Positions 34,149 through 45,471 of a DNA stretch of 64,000 nt are shown in pieces. The DNA lies in NCBI GenBank assembly GCA_018340805.1, contig JACMZG010001870.1, positions 46,876,809 through 46,940,808 of the forward strand. Reading direction: 5' to 3'. Below the pieces are notes generated by a model, which searched no databases, was not told the origin of the DNA, and saw only the letters and a list, made by a program, of their open reading frames with translations. Numbering within the stretch: the first letter of the stretch is position 1; each line of letters opens with the position of its first letter. The DNA is from Microvelia longipes. Taxonomy: Eukaryota > Arthropoda > Insecta > Hemiptera > Veliidae. The translations under genes and the position numbers were made by a program.

Positions 34149-34651
34149 TATTTAAATACATTACAGATATCACGTGTATATAAAATGGCTGTATGAAATT
34201 TAAAAGCTCCTGTTCAAGACCGAATCTGTTTCGCTTGACTACGCGATACTTGTGTTCTGCTACCGTAAGGGAGTAAGTATTAGCACAATAGACCTACATA
34301 AGGGGTTTAAGTGCAGCAGGATTTTCCACTAGAGTAATAATTCGACTCCTGCTATAACGCCTATCCCATTAGCGAATTTTCATAAAGGAAATTCACTAAA
34401 AGAGAGAAGGATTCTATTTTAAGAAAGTAAACTTATCTCACAATAAAATGAGATAAGTTTTAAAAAGTTACTTATTCTATTTACTACAGCTTTCATCTAC
34501 GTACCCACGACCATAAACCAAATATCTTGTTTTAAAGTTCTTTCAGACTTTAGAATGTACCAAATCATTTTGATAACATTTATTTTAGAAACATCAATTT
34601 ATTTTATAGGGGAAACAGATTTAGGAGTTCAATGTAAGTATTCTGTTATTT

Positions 34652-34893
34652 CCCACTGCGTAACTAACACTACGCTTCCTGTTATCTCCCACTACGTAAC
34701 TAACACTACGCTTCCAGTTATCTCCCACTGCGTAACTAACACTACGCTTCCTGTTATCTCCCACTGCGTAACTAACACCACGCTTCCTGTTATCTCCCAC
34801 TGCGTAACTAACACCACGCTTCCTGTTATCTCCCACTGCGTAACTAACACTACGCTTCCTGTTATCTCCCACTGTGTAACTAACACCACGCTT
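34652..34893. repeat. 36-bp minisatellite, about 7 copies
   Basis: The unit CCCACTGCGTAACTAACACT plus ACGCTTCCTGTTATCT repeats exactly every 36 bp from 34652. As 36 is a multiple of three and the unit lacks stops in several frames, 12-residue periodic frames appear on both strands; these are artefacts of the repeat. Intron 13. Confidence 0.95.
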
Positions 34894-34965
34894 TCTTGTA
34901 ACCTGTCCGTTAAATATCACAGTGGTTTGTTTTATACTGTTTTGTTTAAATTTGGTGGTGAAAAT

Positions 34966-35395
34966 TTAGAGACAACAACAAGCGTTGAACAACTAAAACA
35001 TTTAAAGTTTTGAACAACAAAATATTTAAAGCGTTGAACATCTAAAACATTTAAAACGCCAAACAACTAAAACGTTTAAAGCTTTGAACAACTAAAACAT
35101 TTAAAACGCCGAACAACTAAAACGTTTAAAGCTTTGAACAACAAAACATTCAAAGCTCTGAACAACAAAACATTTAAAGCGTTAAACAACTAAAAAATTT
35201 AAAGCGCTGAACAACTAAACATTAAAAGTGTTAAACAACTAAAACATTTAAAGCTCTGAACAACTAAACATTTAAAGCGTTAAACAACTAAAACATTTAA
35301 AGCTCGGGACAACTAAACATTCAAAGCGTTAATTAACTAAAACATTTAAAGCGTTGGACAACTAAAACTAGAAACAACAAAACTAAAAGACAAAC
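34966..35395. repeat. AACAACTAAAACATTTAAAGC array
   Basis: About 16 degenerate copies of a 24-26 bp unit (GTTGAACAACTAAAACATTT AAAGC). It begins 70 bp after the 36-bp array. Confidence 0.92.
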
Positions 35396-35631
35396 AACAA
35401 ACAAAAAAACTAGAATTTTGTTTTTGTACATGTGGTTTTCATGGATTCTTCTCTATTTTTTTATTGTTGATGGGGTCACTTTGTTATATGGCGAATCATC
35501 TGAGTGCGTCATCCCCTTTCTTCAAGATTCCTGGTGAAATAAGTGGAGTCCATAGTTCCCGCCAATTTTGTAGGGAAGGAGTTTGGTAGGACCACGGCAA
35601 ATTATTCCCCGAGAGGAAACACCTTGAAAAT

Positions 35632-35790
35632 CCACCGTTGAATTAAAAGACAGACATGAAATCCACCGCGAGATCTAATACCACCCACCGGTGAATTAAA
35701 AGACAGACATGAAATCCACCGCGAGATCTAATACCACCCACCGGTGAATTTAAAGACAGACATGAAATCCACCGCGAGATCTAATACCAG
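35632..35790. repeat. 53-bp tandem array, three copies
   Basis: ATCCACCGCGAGATCTAATA starts at 35661, 35714 and 35767, giving an exact 53-bp period. The unit includes CCACCCACCGGTGAATTAAA. Confidence 0.93.
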
Positions 35791-35934
35791 AATAGAAGAT
35801 ATATATACATCCATTGCCTAATAATTGAGAGTAACCATTTATAGATGTACTGTAAATATTGCTAACAAATCACAAGTGAAGCTTTTTCACTGAACATTTT
35901 CGCAACCTGTACGCCTTTGTATAGCCACTAGTCT

Positions 35935-36185
35935 TATCTTTGCATTAGTATACTAATATACTAGTATACTCTTGTATCATAATCTATTAATGATATTGTC
36001 ATTCACGCAATTTACTATTACACTTTTAGTATGCTATTGATATATTCTTGTATCATTATCTATTAATAACATTGACGCAATATTCTATTATACTATTAGT
36101 ATACTAATATACTATTACTATACTAATATTCTATTAGTATAATGTTGTATCATAGTCTATTAATGATATTATACTAGTCACGCTT
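35935..36185. repeat. AT-rich degenerate tandem repeat
   Basis: Irregular repeats of ATTAGTATACTAATATACTA and GTATCATAATCTATTAATGA. The palindromic TAGTATACTA core suggests local hairpins. Confidence 0.8.
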
Positions 36186-36354
36186 TAACTTATCACGCTT
36201 TCAATTTAAAGTCTAAAATGATAACTGAGGTCACTAACTTATAGCAAATTTTAATCATATATTACGCTTATAAGATTGTTCGGATGACGGAAGTGAAGGG
36301 AGAATAGGGGGATTGTTTTCATGATTCAACTATATATCTTCACAAAAATTATGT

Positions 36355-36355
36355 T

Positions 36356-36422
<67 letters not shown>
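36355..36422. repeat. AT microsatellite
   Basis: (TA)n in intron 13. Further AT tracts follow at 36650-36735 and 36855-36940. Confidence 0.95.
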
Positions 36423-36423
<1 letters not shown>

Positions 36424-36464
36424 TCATACACCTCACTCAACTTGGGTAATCGGTCTCAGTAGAA

Positions 36465-36570
36465 AAAAAATATATTACTTAGCCAACGTTTCGGTGACTA
36501 TAATGTAGCCATCATTCAGGGCAAAACTAAAACATAGTACAAACAATATATCAAGAATAGAAAATATCAA
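36465..36570 (-). mobile_element. Repeat fragment with near-hammerhead motif
   Basis: The reverse strand reads CCTGAATGATGGCTAC, then AGTCACCGAAACGTTGGCTA. It matches the hammerhead order except for one extra A in CUGA(A)UGA, so catalysis is doubtful. Confidence 0.5.
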
Positions 36571-36645
36571 ACAAGGTATCAAAAATTAATAATACAAAAA
36601 ACCTAACATAAATTGATTAGAAATGAAGACTTACGTAAAGCTAAA

Positions 36646-36654
<9 letters not shown>

Positions 36655-36726
<72 letters not shown>

Positions 36727-36852
36727 TATATATACATATATTTGTGTGTGTGTGTGTGTGTGAACTTTTTGAACACGTATACTTTTTGAATCAGGGAACA
36801 AATTGGAATTGATCCAGAGAGGCTCAAGAAGGGAATTGATGATAAAGAGGGT

Positions 36853-36943
<91 letters not shown>

Positions 36944-37025
36944 TACATACATACATATATTTGTGTGTGAACTTTGTGAACACGTATACTTTTTGAATCA
37001 GGGAACAAATTGGAATTGATCCAGC
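36655..37025. repeat. Local duplication around AT/GT tracts
   Basis: Two copies of a block of about 65 bp (GAACTTTTTGAACACGTATA, then TTTTTGAATCAGGGAACAAA and TTGGAATTGATCCAG) at 36755-36820 and 36968-37022, each preceded by (TA)n and (GT)n. It looks like a tandem duplication of a microsatellite-bearing unit. Confidence 0.85.
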
Positions 37026-37611
37026 TCCACTTCCGTCATTCGAATTCCTATAAATATGTTTAGAAGAATATCTACCTTAGCGAATACAATATATCTCGAA
37101 GGATTTCTCAGGTAGATAGGAAAAGAATTGCATTCACTCCAAATACATATTAGTCCAAGAGCCGGATCTGACAAAAAATGTGACTCATTTTATACTTATC
37201 CGAACCAATTGGTTCCGAAAATATACCTTAAATTATGATGAAAAAAACATAGTCTGCCTATCCAGAGTGGAGCCCTTCATATCATGTGATTGCGCATGCT
37301 CATAATTTTATAAAATCGCACAAAATCATTTTTCTTGAAATGAACGGTTACCTGCGTTCGTGTGTAAAACTTGGAAAGAATATTTTTTTTAAATCTGATA
37401 AAATGTTCTGTAAAACGAGTGTTTAATCGTCAAAATCGGATGACTGCAACCAAAGTTATGGCTCTTTTAAATACACTAGAAAAATGTTTAATTTATGCAA
37501 TGTCAGCGAATTTCTTTGGAAAAATATTGGCTTTTTGTGCATTTTTTGTCCATTTAACAAATGACATGACTTTAGATGTAGTTATCTGATTTTGACGATA
37601 AAATACTAATG

Positions 37612-37905
37612 AAAGGAACGAAGAAAAGAGTCTCTCCACAAAACTATTAATTTATTCAAAGCGCTTTCAACCTACATGAGGCCATCATCAGTGCCAGGAA
37701 TAATTATAAGAAAACAGCTAAAAGAAAGACATTATAAACGCAAAAACTAAATAGGATTAGTAATATTCTTCCTCTTCTTTTTCGACTCAACGATGTCGGT
37801 GAGCCGTGATAGACTATCACCGTGATAGGCGGTGATAGTAATTTATTCAAAGCGCTTTGAATAAATTAATAGTTTTGTGGAGAGACTCTTATCTTCGTTC
37901 CTTTC
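37612..37905. mobile_element. Hammerhead palindrome nested in TIR element
   Basis: Same family as 15617-15811: AAAGGAACGAAGAAAAGAGT at the left and CTCTTATCTTCGTTCCTTTC at the right. The left arm holds an intact minus-strand core. The right arm has lost the CTGATGA part and keeps only the outer AAAGCGCTTTGAATAAATTA portion. Confidence 0.8.
37657..37697 (-). ncRNA. Hammerhead ribozyme motif
   Basis: The reverse strand reads CTGATGA (complement of 37685-37691), GGCCTCATGTAGGTT stem II, GAAA, GCGC, UU: the same as both arms of 15617-15811. Antisense to the gene. Confidence 0.6.
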
Positions 37906-38399
37906 ATTATGAACAACTCCACTAGTGCTCATTCAAAATCATATAAAATACTAGTTTAATAGCTAATTTTATTAGCTTTAAAGATGTTCTCTTCATGTTT
38001 TGCGCACGACCTACAGGGAACTTAGATCCAGTTTTCTTACTTATTGTAAGAAAACTGGAATTTATGCAATTTTCTAATATTTTGAGTGAGCGCATTCATA
38101 TGAAGGGCTCCACTCTGGATAGGCAGACTATGCTTTTCCTTCATATTTTAAGGTATATTTTCAGTAAAATTTGGTTTGAAGTAGTACAAAATGAGTCGCA
38201 TTTTTTAGGCCTGGCTCTTGGACTATAATACTGAGGGGACGTTTTTAATCTTCATTTCACTGATTTTTTTTATTACACTACTTTAAAGCTCTGTTAGTGT
38301 TTATCTTTAAAGATTTTTGTGCATTTCCTTTGAAAAAAAAATGAGTTGAGTGAGTCACTCAAATGATAATTGAGTAACTCAAGTTATAAAAGATAAACC

Positions 38400-39860
38400 G
38401 GAACCTTCAGCAAGATATGAATTGTTAAGCACGGAAACACGCATTTTAAAAGAAATTCGCCCAGCACGCAGACCACCGTACCAGAATTATTTTGTAGTTA
38501 TTAACTTATATAATGTAAATAGAACAATAAAAAATAATCGTTCACACCAGGATTCGAACCAAGGTGTGAGTATTTTATCGAATTGAGTGCTTGTATCGAC
38601 TTCGGATCATTTCATTTAACTCACAGGCCTAAGAATCATTGAAAACGACTCACCACTTGAATAATTCTGGCGCGGAGGTTCGCAAGCCTGGCGAATTTTC
38701 TTTGAAATTTCCACTGTCTTGCTTATCAATTGAATTTTTACTTAATTTTTCGGTAAATTATTATTAAACATAGCAGTAGGCTCACAACTTCTTATTTAAT
38801 TTTTTAGAATTTTGCAAAGAAAATGCGCATATTTATTCCATAGATGATACACTACACAGCATAGCATTATTTGCACTTTAAAGCACAGTTTATGCTACTT
38901 TTTAGCTCATTTAAAATAAATAATTCGAAAAAAAATAAATAAGAAGTTGTAAGGCTTTTGCTCATGTTTATTAAAAGTTATGCAAAAATTGGATTAATAA
39001 GCAAGAAAGGGCGCATTTCAAAAAAATCGCCTTGCTTGCTGACCTTCGCGCAAGAATTATTTTGATGTTATAAACTTAAATACTGTAAAAAAGACGATTA
39101 AAAAATTTGCGCCAGTACCAAAATTCGAACCTGGGATAGGAACCCTAGATTTGAGTTGTCGTATCGCCTTCGGTGCGGTTTTATTGAATTCAACACCCCA
39201 AAAAACATCGAACACCCAACAAAGTTTCAAGGTTATTATTTTGCGCAGAAAAAAGACCGTATTTATTTTTTTGGGGGGGGAGCTAAATCGAATGAACCCG
39301 GTCCGAAGTCGATAACTTTGGTCACGACTATTTTAAGTGACCTAAAAGTAAAAAAAACGAGTTGGGTTCGATTTCGATGTTGTTTGGGGGTGCTGAATCC
39401 AATAAAACCAATCCGAAGTCGATAGAATTACTCAAAGTTATGGTTCCCTGGTTCGAATCTTGGTATTTGCGCTAATATTTTATCATCTTATTTACTGAAT
39501 TTAAGTTAAGCTTTCTTGCTTATCAATCCAATTTCTGCATAAGCAAAAATAACAAGAGCAGTAGCATAAAAATTTATGTTATTTAATTTTTTAGATCTTT
39601 CAAAGAAAATGCGCTAAAAGTAGCATAAACTAAACTTCAAATAAGTGCAAATAATGCTCTACTGTGTAGTGTATAATATAAAGGATGTGACTACGTGCAT
39701 TTTTTTTTAAATTGAAAAAAAAAAATAAGTTGTGACATGAGCTACTGCTCATGTTGTTTAATATACACCGACAATTTAAGCAAAAAATGGATTGATAAGT
39801 AATAAAGCGCACAATTCAAAAAAATTCTGGCTGTGGTCCTCCGTGACAGATTTGTTTACT
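38400..39860. mobile_element. Composite fold-back array with tRNA-like segments
   Basis: The inner inverted repeat runs from GATACACTACACAGCATAGC (about 38845) to GTGTAGTGTATAAT (about 39675). The outer blocks AATTCGCCCAGCACGCAGAC (38455) and GGTCCTCCGTGACAG (39833) are also inverted. Segments GGATTCGAACCAAGGTG (38550) and TGGTTCGAATCTTGG (39452) resemble tRNA B boxes on opposite strands. The internal order suggests repeated fold-back duplication of one SINE-like unit. Confidence 0.6.
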
Positions 39861-40360
39861 ATTTAGTCACTTTAAGTGGTCGTAGCGGCTCCGGACAAAA
39901 ATCATAAATAAGGACCTTTTTCGCAACTAAAGATAATAACCTCGAATTTTACCGATTTTTTTTATGCTGCTGACTCAGCAGCATTTAATGATTTAATGAC
40001 GTGACAATAACCTGGTTTTCGAAAGAGTTCATGTCCTCCCCATGGTTGATTTTTGTACCAAGTTCGATAAAAAATATCCGTTTGAAACATAGCGTGGATT
40101 CAAAAAACCCTAGAAATACATCCACACACGTGTGTGTACGTATAGTTATTTTTTCGTGATCAGGATTTCGGTCAGACGCCTACCTACCCTATTAGCGATT
40201 TTTTTCTAAAGGAATCTCGCTGTGTCGTTTACACAGTAAATTTCATAATTCTTATAAAACTAAATGTTTGAGGTTTTATTGATTATTTCCGCGTCACTAA
40301 AATCAATATTTGTAGATGTTGCGAATAAATTTTTATGACTAATAACTTATGGTATTGCAG
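39861..40360. other. Distal intron 13
   Basis: It contains a decayed SINE family-2 piece (CGTGATCAGGATTTCGGTCA at 40155) and otherwise AT-rich intron up to the E14 acceptor GTATTGCAG. Confidence 0.45.
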
Positions 40361-40528
40361 GGACTGGTGGTAAGAAAAATCGTCAAAAGGAGCGTCGCCT
40401 AATGAAGGGATTCAACATAGCTCCAGCACCCAAGGCATCATCAGCAAGTGAAGCTGAACTGCTAGCGACGCTGAACGATGCTGACATACCTGAAAACTTG
40501 TCTAATACTCTGTCTCAGTTACTCAGCG
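40361..40528 (+). CDS. TRPC exon E14: basic C-terminal segment, possible alternative end
   Basis: It reads GTGGKKNRQKERRLMKGFNI, then APAPKASSASEAELLATLND and ADIPENLSNTLSQLLSG. KKNxxKERRLMKGFN is conserved in insect TRP/TRPgamma tails. The phase needed by E15 points to a donor after 40528 (GTACGC, a weak donor). If not spliced, the frame reads three codons further to TAA at 40537-40539, which would end the protein with QLLSGTR. Both a long and a short C-terminus are therefore possible. Confidence 0.85.
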
Positions 40529-40539
40529 GTACGCGGTAA

Positions 40540-42120
40540 CAGACCCACATTACTTTATTAATTTATTCTTTAAATTAAACACCAGACAGAACAAAATTTA
40601 ATTTTCATTTTTAAGGTACAAAATTTATTACAATTTAACGCTTTTGTCAAGTAAACAACACGCATTTTTGAGTTTTTTTTTTAAATAAACAAAATTAACT
40701 AATTTATTTTGAAACTTTACTATTTAAATTTTAACCTTATGGGAGCAGCGTTGGACCCTACTTAAGAATACTAGCTTAGGTAGTAAAATGAACACTCTGG
40801 ATCAAAAGGTTGACGACTTTGGTTGTAAGTCTGTTTTGAAACATATACCCACATCGAATTATATCGCTGTTACAAAATATCTTATAGAACTTCCTTTTAC
40901 ATTTAGCAATTTTGACCAAACCATTATGTAAATATTATTAATTTTAAGTTTGACATAGTTTACATAGTTATGACTATTTCTAAAATATAGGTATGTAATT
41001 TCTGTAAAAAAAAATTAATTGCGAATTGCGTTTTAATATTGAAAATCCATTCAAAAACTGACATATGGCCAACCTAGCTGTTTACCTTTATTTACAAAAA
41101 TATTATTGTCAAAAGCCGAATTTAATTCACTATTTTTTAAATACCAAAACAAATTATATAATCTGTTTAATATAAAATTTGACTTCCTTCTGGTCTTATT
41201 TCTTTCTGACCTTAAGAAGGTCAGAAAGGTAAGAAAGGTCATTATTTTTCCTGAATTATTATATTTCTGATTTAAGCAAAAATGATTTCTTTAACACTTT
41301 TGGTTTCATGTTTCAAAAAGGATCTTAAGTATATTTTTAGGTAGTGTCCAATTTTTGTATTCCCTCCTCTTGCGATGCAATTAATCTCATCTTTTGATGT
41401 CACTATGGTATAAGAGGCTGCTTCCGAAATATTTTTCGATATCACAATGTTGTTGGCTATAAAGCATTGCTTGCTATAAAAGGTCCCTTGAAATCTTTCA
41501 TGGTTATGGAATGCTTTGATATCGAAAGAGCTCCAGAAGCAGGTCTCAGGGGTTGATTGATTATTCAAATTACAAACAGAATTATTTGCATAGAATGATT
41601 GAATAAACCAGAATTTTGTGCTTAAGTAGTGTCCAAATTTAATTTTAATAGTATACTGTGTGAAAGTTAATGCAGAAACTTTGCAGGGGTGCTAATCACC
41701 CCATTTTCAAAACCCTAAGTTATTTATACTTATTACACATCCCTCCTTGAATTTCGTAAAAACATTACTTATTATAAACCCTTCTCTAGATATTTTTGAT
41801 GCTACTGTTCGCGCGAACGGAGGGATTATCATGTATGTTTGCGTAAACTAGTGCGATACATATGTATCGTGTTGAATAATAATAACAAACTTAATGTTGG
41901 CTCACAGCGAACGGATTGAACCAATTATTCTATTGTTTGGTATTCATGAGCCTCTGGGGGACAGATATTGTCGCATATGATACAAACAACAACAATTTTG
42001 AAAATAACTTTTAAAACATCATAGCAAGCGCAATTTCGAAATATTTAACAGTTGAGAAAAATTTCACGGCATTACTACAAACTAAATTTCAATGGGGAAA
42101 TGTTTGCATACATATGCTCC
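40540..42120. other. Proximal intron 14, no element recognised
   Basis: AT-rich. The minus strand at 41272-41568 has an uninterrupted 98-codon frame (with CFWSSFDIKAFHNHERFQGT) that I do not recognise. A smaller frame at 41051-41242 is close by on the same strand. They may be remnants of one unknown coding sequence or chance. If the E14 stop at 40537 is used, the first part would be 3' UTR. Confidence 0.4.
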
Positions 42121-42121
42121 T

Positions 42122-42325
42122 GCAATCTGCCTCCGTAGCCGCGGTCGTACAGTACTGGATTTCAGCACCGGAGGTACGGGATTTACAGCCCGGGCTATGC
42201 TCTCAGTTTTTATGAATAGAATTTTATGTAAAAAGATTTTGCCAACTTTAGCTTTACTTTGAGCACAGTAGATGTGACCCACCCGAGATGGTTCCCGCAG
42301 GGAAAATACCCTAAAAGGCCGAAAG
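42122..42325 (+). mobile_element. tRNA-derived SINE, family 3
   Basis: CTCCGTAGCCGCGGTCGTAC, then CAGCACCGGAGGTACGGGAT and TTACAGCCCGGGCT follow a tRNA-like order. The body reads GATGTGACCCACCCGAGATG and GGCCGAAAGGCCC. A partial copy is at 19862-19938 in reverse. Confidence 0.65.
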
Positions 42326-43190
42326 GCCCTAAAACGGGCATTATTATTATGCTCCTGCAATTAATTTCTGTCTCCAAACATTTTCAACCCTAAACCAATA
42401 TAACATCAAAAGTAAATATAATAATTTTTGATTTTGAATCTAATTTTTTGCATTACTTTTATTTTGGTTTGACACTAACAACATTACTATATTCTAATCT
42501 TAAATAATAAAATTATTTTGGTCCAACCAAGCTATTGTTTATTTACGATTTCGCTGTCGAACGTAGTACTAGTACTTCCTAAAATTATAAAAATAATTTA
42601 CATTGGCTTGTATTCAAAGGGATTTTTCTTACTTAAACTTAACCTACTCCTCATGAAACCTTAGATGTTTTCTTAAATATGTCCTAAAGAAGGTCCGATT
42701 TAAGCTTGTTTTAGCATCCTTTGAGGGACTCTCGAGGATGCCAAATAAAACCTTGAATGGGCCTCACTCCTCAAGTAGGGAAGGAATTCAATTTTAGGAA
42801 GTACTTCGACAAATTAATAGGGTTTCAATCCAGGATTCAACGTCTTGTATTCATAAAAGACAAACGAATTCATTTGCAGACCTTCCTTTCAACAAGGGAA
42901 ATCACAAATAAGAAATTTTAATGGTCTAGGAATGTTAATGTTCTGTTTTGTAAATGAGAAACATATACCTACGTAAATAACTTGTTTGGACCAATTTTTA
43001 TTGTAGTTAATAATATTTACAGCATGAATTAACACTAATTAAATATTCTTGGGTGACACTTTCCAAGTTGTCACTGAAACAAATGAAAGGTTTATTGTGC
43101 TGAAAAATACATTTTATAGTTAAGTCGTTTGTGTTGTCATTCGAACAGTCTTAGGCTAGTAATATCGATAAAAACAAAAGCTCCACTACT
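42326..43190. other. Intron 14 stretch with no recognised feature
   Basis: AT-rich; a block GGACTCTCGAGGATGCC is locally GC-rich. A near-inverted pair (AAATTGAATTCC-like text around 42570 and 42800, AAGTACTT) is too short to call. Confidence 0.4.
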
Positions 43191-43291
43191 TGGTGGTCAC
43201 TAGGTCGCCACTTGGTTGATAGTAAATAAACATCAAAGGCTTTCGTAGCCTGAGTTCAGTTTTGTAGAGCATTGTGTTCCTATCCATGATG

Positions 43292-43345
43292 TCCTACATC
43301 TCTGAAGATGCCTCCCACAGTGGAAACGAAACGTCGGATTCTTCT
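43292..43345 (+). ncRNA. Hammerhead ribozyme motif, CUGAAGA form
   Basis: CTGAAGA (43302-43308), stem II with CCAC/GTGG around a short loop, GAAA (43328-43331), CG, then UC ending at 43335 (predicted cleavage). Stem III is the self-complementary ACGU. Stem I is ATCT/GGAT (one G-U). It is a third sequence family, in sense with the gene in intron 14. No inverted second arm is obvious. Confidence 0.55.
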
Positions 43346-43503
43346 TCTACATTGACGCGGTCACCACCGGAAGACCTAAATTTTCATGCATCGACATAGA
43401 TGATGACTCCGATGTTACCCTTCCACTTTGGGAGGAATCTTCAGGTATATAAGACAATGACCTGACACAACTGAGCTGATGTCCTACATCCATTAATATG
43501 TCT

Positions 43504-44043
43504 CCTAAAGTCAATGATCTTGAATAAAGGGAATGACGCATTAAGGAACATTTCTGACCCCATGGAAGTTGTATGAGATAGAGAAATAAGAACAAACATA
43601 CCTTCCCCTTGGTTATAATGAAAAAAGGCGCCAAACGCAGGTTATGTAGCAAGGTTGTCTAGTTTGCTTGTAAACTTTTTTCTGTGATTCTCGTGATTGT
43701 TACATTTGTGGTGATTGTTAAGTCATTTGTGCTTATTTAATTTTAAATTTTGGACTATACTTTGCCACTTCAGTGAGTGATAATTTAAACGTGACTTGTT
43801 ATAACCTTCTCAAGCAATAAACAATGGGAAACCATTAAGAGGTAAGTTTGCCTCTAAAATTTAAGACCTGTGCAATTATAAGAACTGTAAGCATGCGCAG
43901 TTTGTACCAAGCATGTGCAGTTTGTTTTTGACGTGTGTTTCGTGTTGAATTCTCTCTATGTTTTGGTTTTCGATTGGGTCACTTTTTTGTATGGCAAATC
44001 GACTTACTGCGTCATCCCCTTTATTCAAGATCTTTGCCTAAAG
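43504..44043. mobile_element. TIR element GATCTTGAATAAAGGG, uninterrupted copy
   Basis: About 540 bp. It carries the same blocks as 29413-30510 in inverse order, e.g. TTGCCACTTCAGTGAGTGAT, GAGGTAAGTTTGCCTCTAAA and GCATGCGCAGTTTG, with a short local duplication of the last. It shows the empty site for the LINE in the other copy (ACTATACTTTGCCAC, no insertion). Confidence 0.82.
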
Positions 44044-44303
44044 TAAAAGAAAAACGTCGGTTTTGTCATCTACATTGACGGGGTAACCTCCGAAATTCCT
44101 AAATCTTCATAGATAACTCCAGTGCCAACCCGAGTGTTCACCTAGTGATCAGTGATCATGATAACCTAATGGATAGTATTTGTTTTAATTTAAGAATGGG
44201 TTAGAATAAGTTAAAAACAGTTCTCTGTTAAGTTTCTTGTTTTATGAGTAAAATCAATTGAATTATTGTTGAACCAATCAAATTTGTTTTAGGTTAACAT
44301 TTA

Positions 44304-44802
44304 GTACGTTCACACACACTTTAGATCCGCGTATCGTATAGAATACGATCTCTCAATACGGTAATTTTAGCTGTATGAACCATGCAGAGGGGATCCGATC
44401 GCATACGCTAGAACTAGGGAGATGGAATCTAAATGGATCCCCCGATACGCTGTCTTTTTGTGTGTGTACCTTTAGAGACGATCGTATTTAACGGATAACC
44501 TTCTCGTCGAACTTTTATTTCACTTCTATATAACTGTTTATGATCAAATAACTTTTGGAATATTATTTTTTTAGTGTAACCTTATTATTATGCAAAGAAA
44601 TCACAATTTAATTAAATATATTTTTGTTTTAAACTTTCTTATAACCAAAAGTGAACCTTCACTATACAAGACGCCATGTTTTGGCGTGATCAGTTATCAC
44701 TCGATCGACTAAACATATACGCTGCAAGAACCGTGAAGTTAGTTGACCGTATTGCATAAATATTCTATACGATCCGCGGATCTAGAGTGTGTGTGAACGT
44801 AC
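44304..44802. mobile_element. MITE GTACGTTCACACACACT with TA duplication
   Basis: About 500 bp. The ends GTACGTTCACACACACTTTA and GAGTGTGTGTGAACGTAC are inverted, and the inner GATCCGCGTATCGTATAGAA matches TTCTATACGATCCGCGGATC inverted. TA lies on both sides. No coding frame. Confidence 0.8.
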
Positions 44803-45118
44803 TAATTGTCACGTACACGCAGTGTTACCCAAGAATGTTATTATCAATGATTGAAGCACGTTTTTTTTAACTAAATGAACTATTTAAAACTAAATAAATT
44901 AGAAACATCCTGTATTTTAAAAATTAATCTTTCAATCAAAGTTTATCTGAGGCGGATGCTGCAACTGAAGCTTAGCCAGTCTGATGTCATGAGACATCAC
45001 TTGTCTGCATTTTGCAGACACACATACAAGTATGCACCACTTTGTCCACATAAACAAGTAAAGTCCACGTTAAGTATAAGTTACTGAAAAGCTCTGGTAA
45101 TTTAAAATGAGTTTCATA

Positions 45119-45471
45119 CCTATTAATAAAATTCCTTTCTCATGATTTCTGTCACATACACATGACATAGACTTGTGAGAAAAATTACTTTGACCTATTA
45201 ATAAAATTCCTACCTCATGATCTCTGTCACATACACATGACATAGACTTGTGAGAAAAATTAGTTGGACCTATTAATAAAATTCCTACCTCATGATCTCT
45301 GTCACATACACATGAGACTTGTGAGAAAAATTAGTTGGACTATTAATAAAATTCCTACCTCATGAGGACATAGACTTGTGAGAAAAATTAGTTGGACCTA
45401 TTAATAAAATTCCTACCTCATAATCTCTGTCACATACACATGACATAGACTTGTGAGAAAAATTAGTTGGA
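45119..45471. repeat. 75-bp tandem array, five units
   Basis: CCTATTAATAAAATTCCTAC recurs at 45119, 45194, 45269, about 45339 and 45397. The 4th and 5th units have internal deletions. It abuts the following inverted-repeat element, whose TTAGTTGGAC is shared with the unit end. Confidence 0.93.

Larger units (their letters stand above)
37153..38223. mobile_element. TIR element GTCCAAGAGCC with TA duplication
   Basis: About 1.07 kb. The ends GTCCAAGAGCCGG and CCTGGCTCTTGGAC are flanked by TA, with subterminal inverted blocks GACTCATTTTATAC/GTACAAAATGAGTC and CATAGTCTGCCTATCCAGAG/CTCTGGATAGGCAGACTATG. TIRs are about 180 bp. A hammerhead palindrome is inserted inside (37612-37905). Relatives: 57948-58246, 62831-63894 and the fragment at 3365. 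The TA target hints at Tc1/mariner-like mobilisation. Confidence 0.78.

Noticed and set aside
34652..34893. Possible CRISPR-like array of regular repeats
   Set aside because: The repeats are contiguous with no unique spacers and the context is eukaryotic.
34555..35013. 152-codon frame with a 12-residue repeat, and mirror frames on the minus strand
   Set aside because: The periodicity is that of the 36-bp minisatellite (12 codons), open on both strands; no start context or splice logic.
36465..36570. Hammerhead ribozyme on the minus strand
   Set aside because: The core has one extra base (CUGAAUGA), which should break catalysis; kept only as a near-motif.
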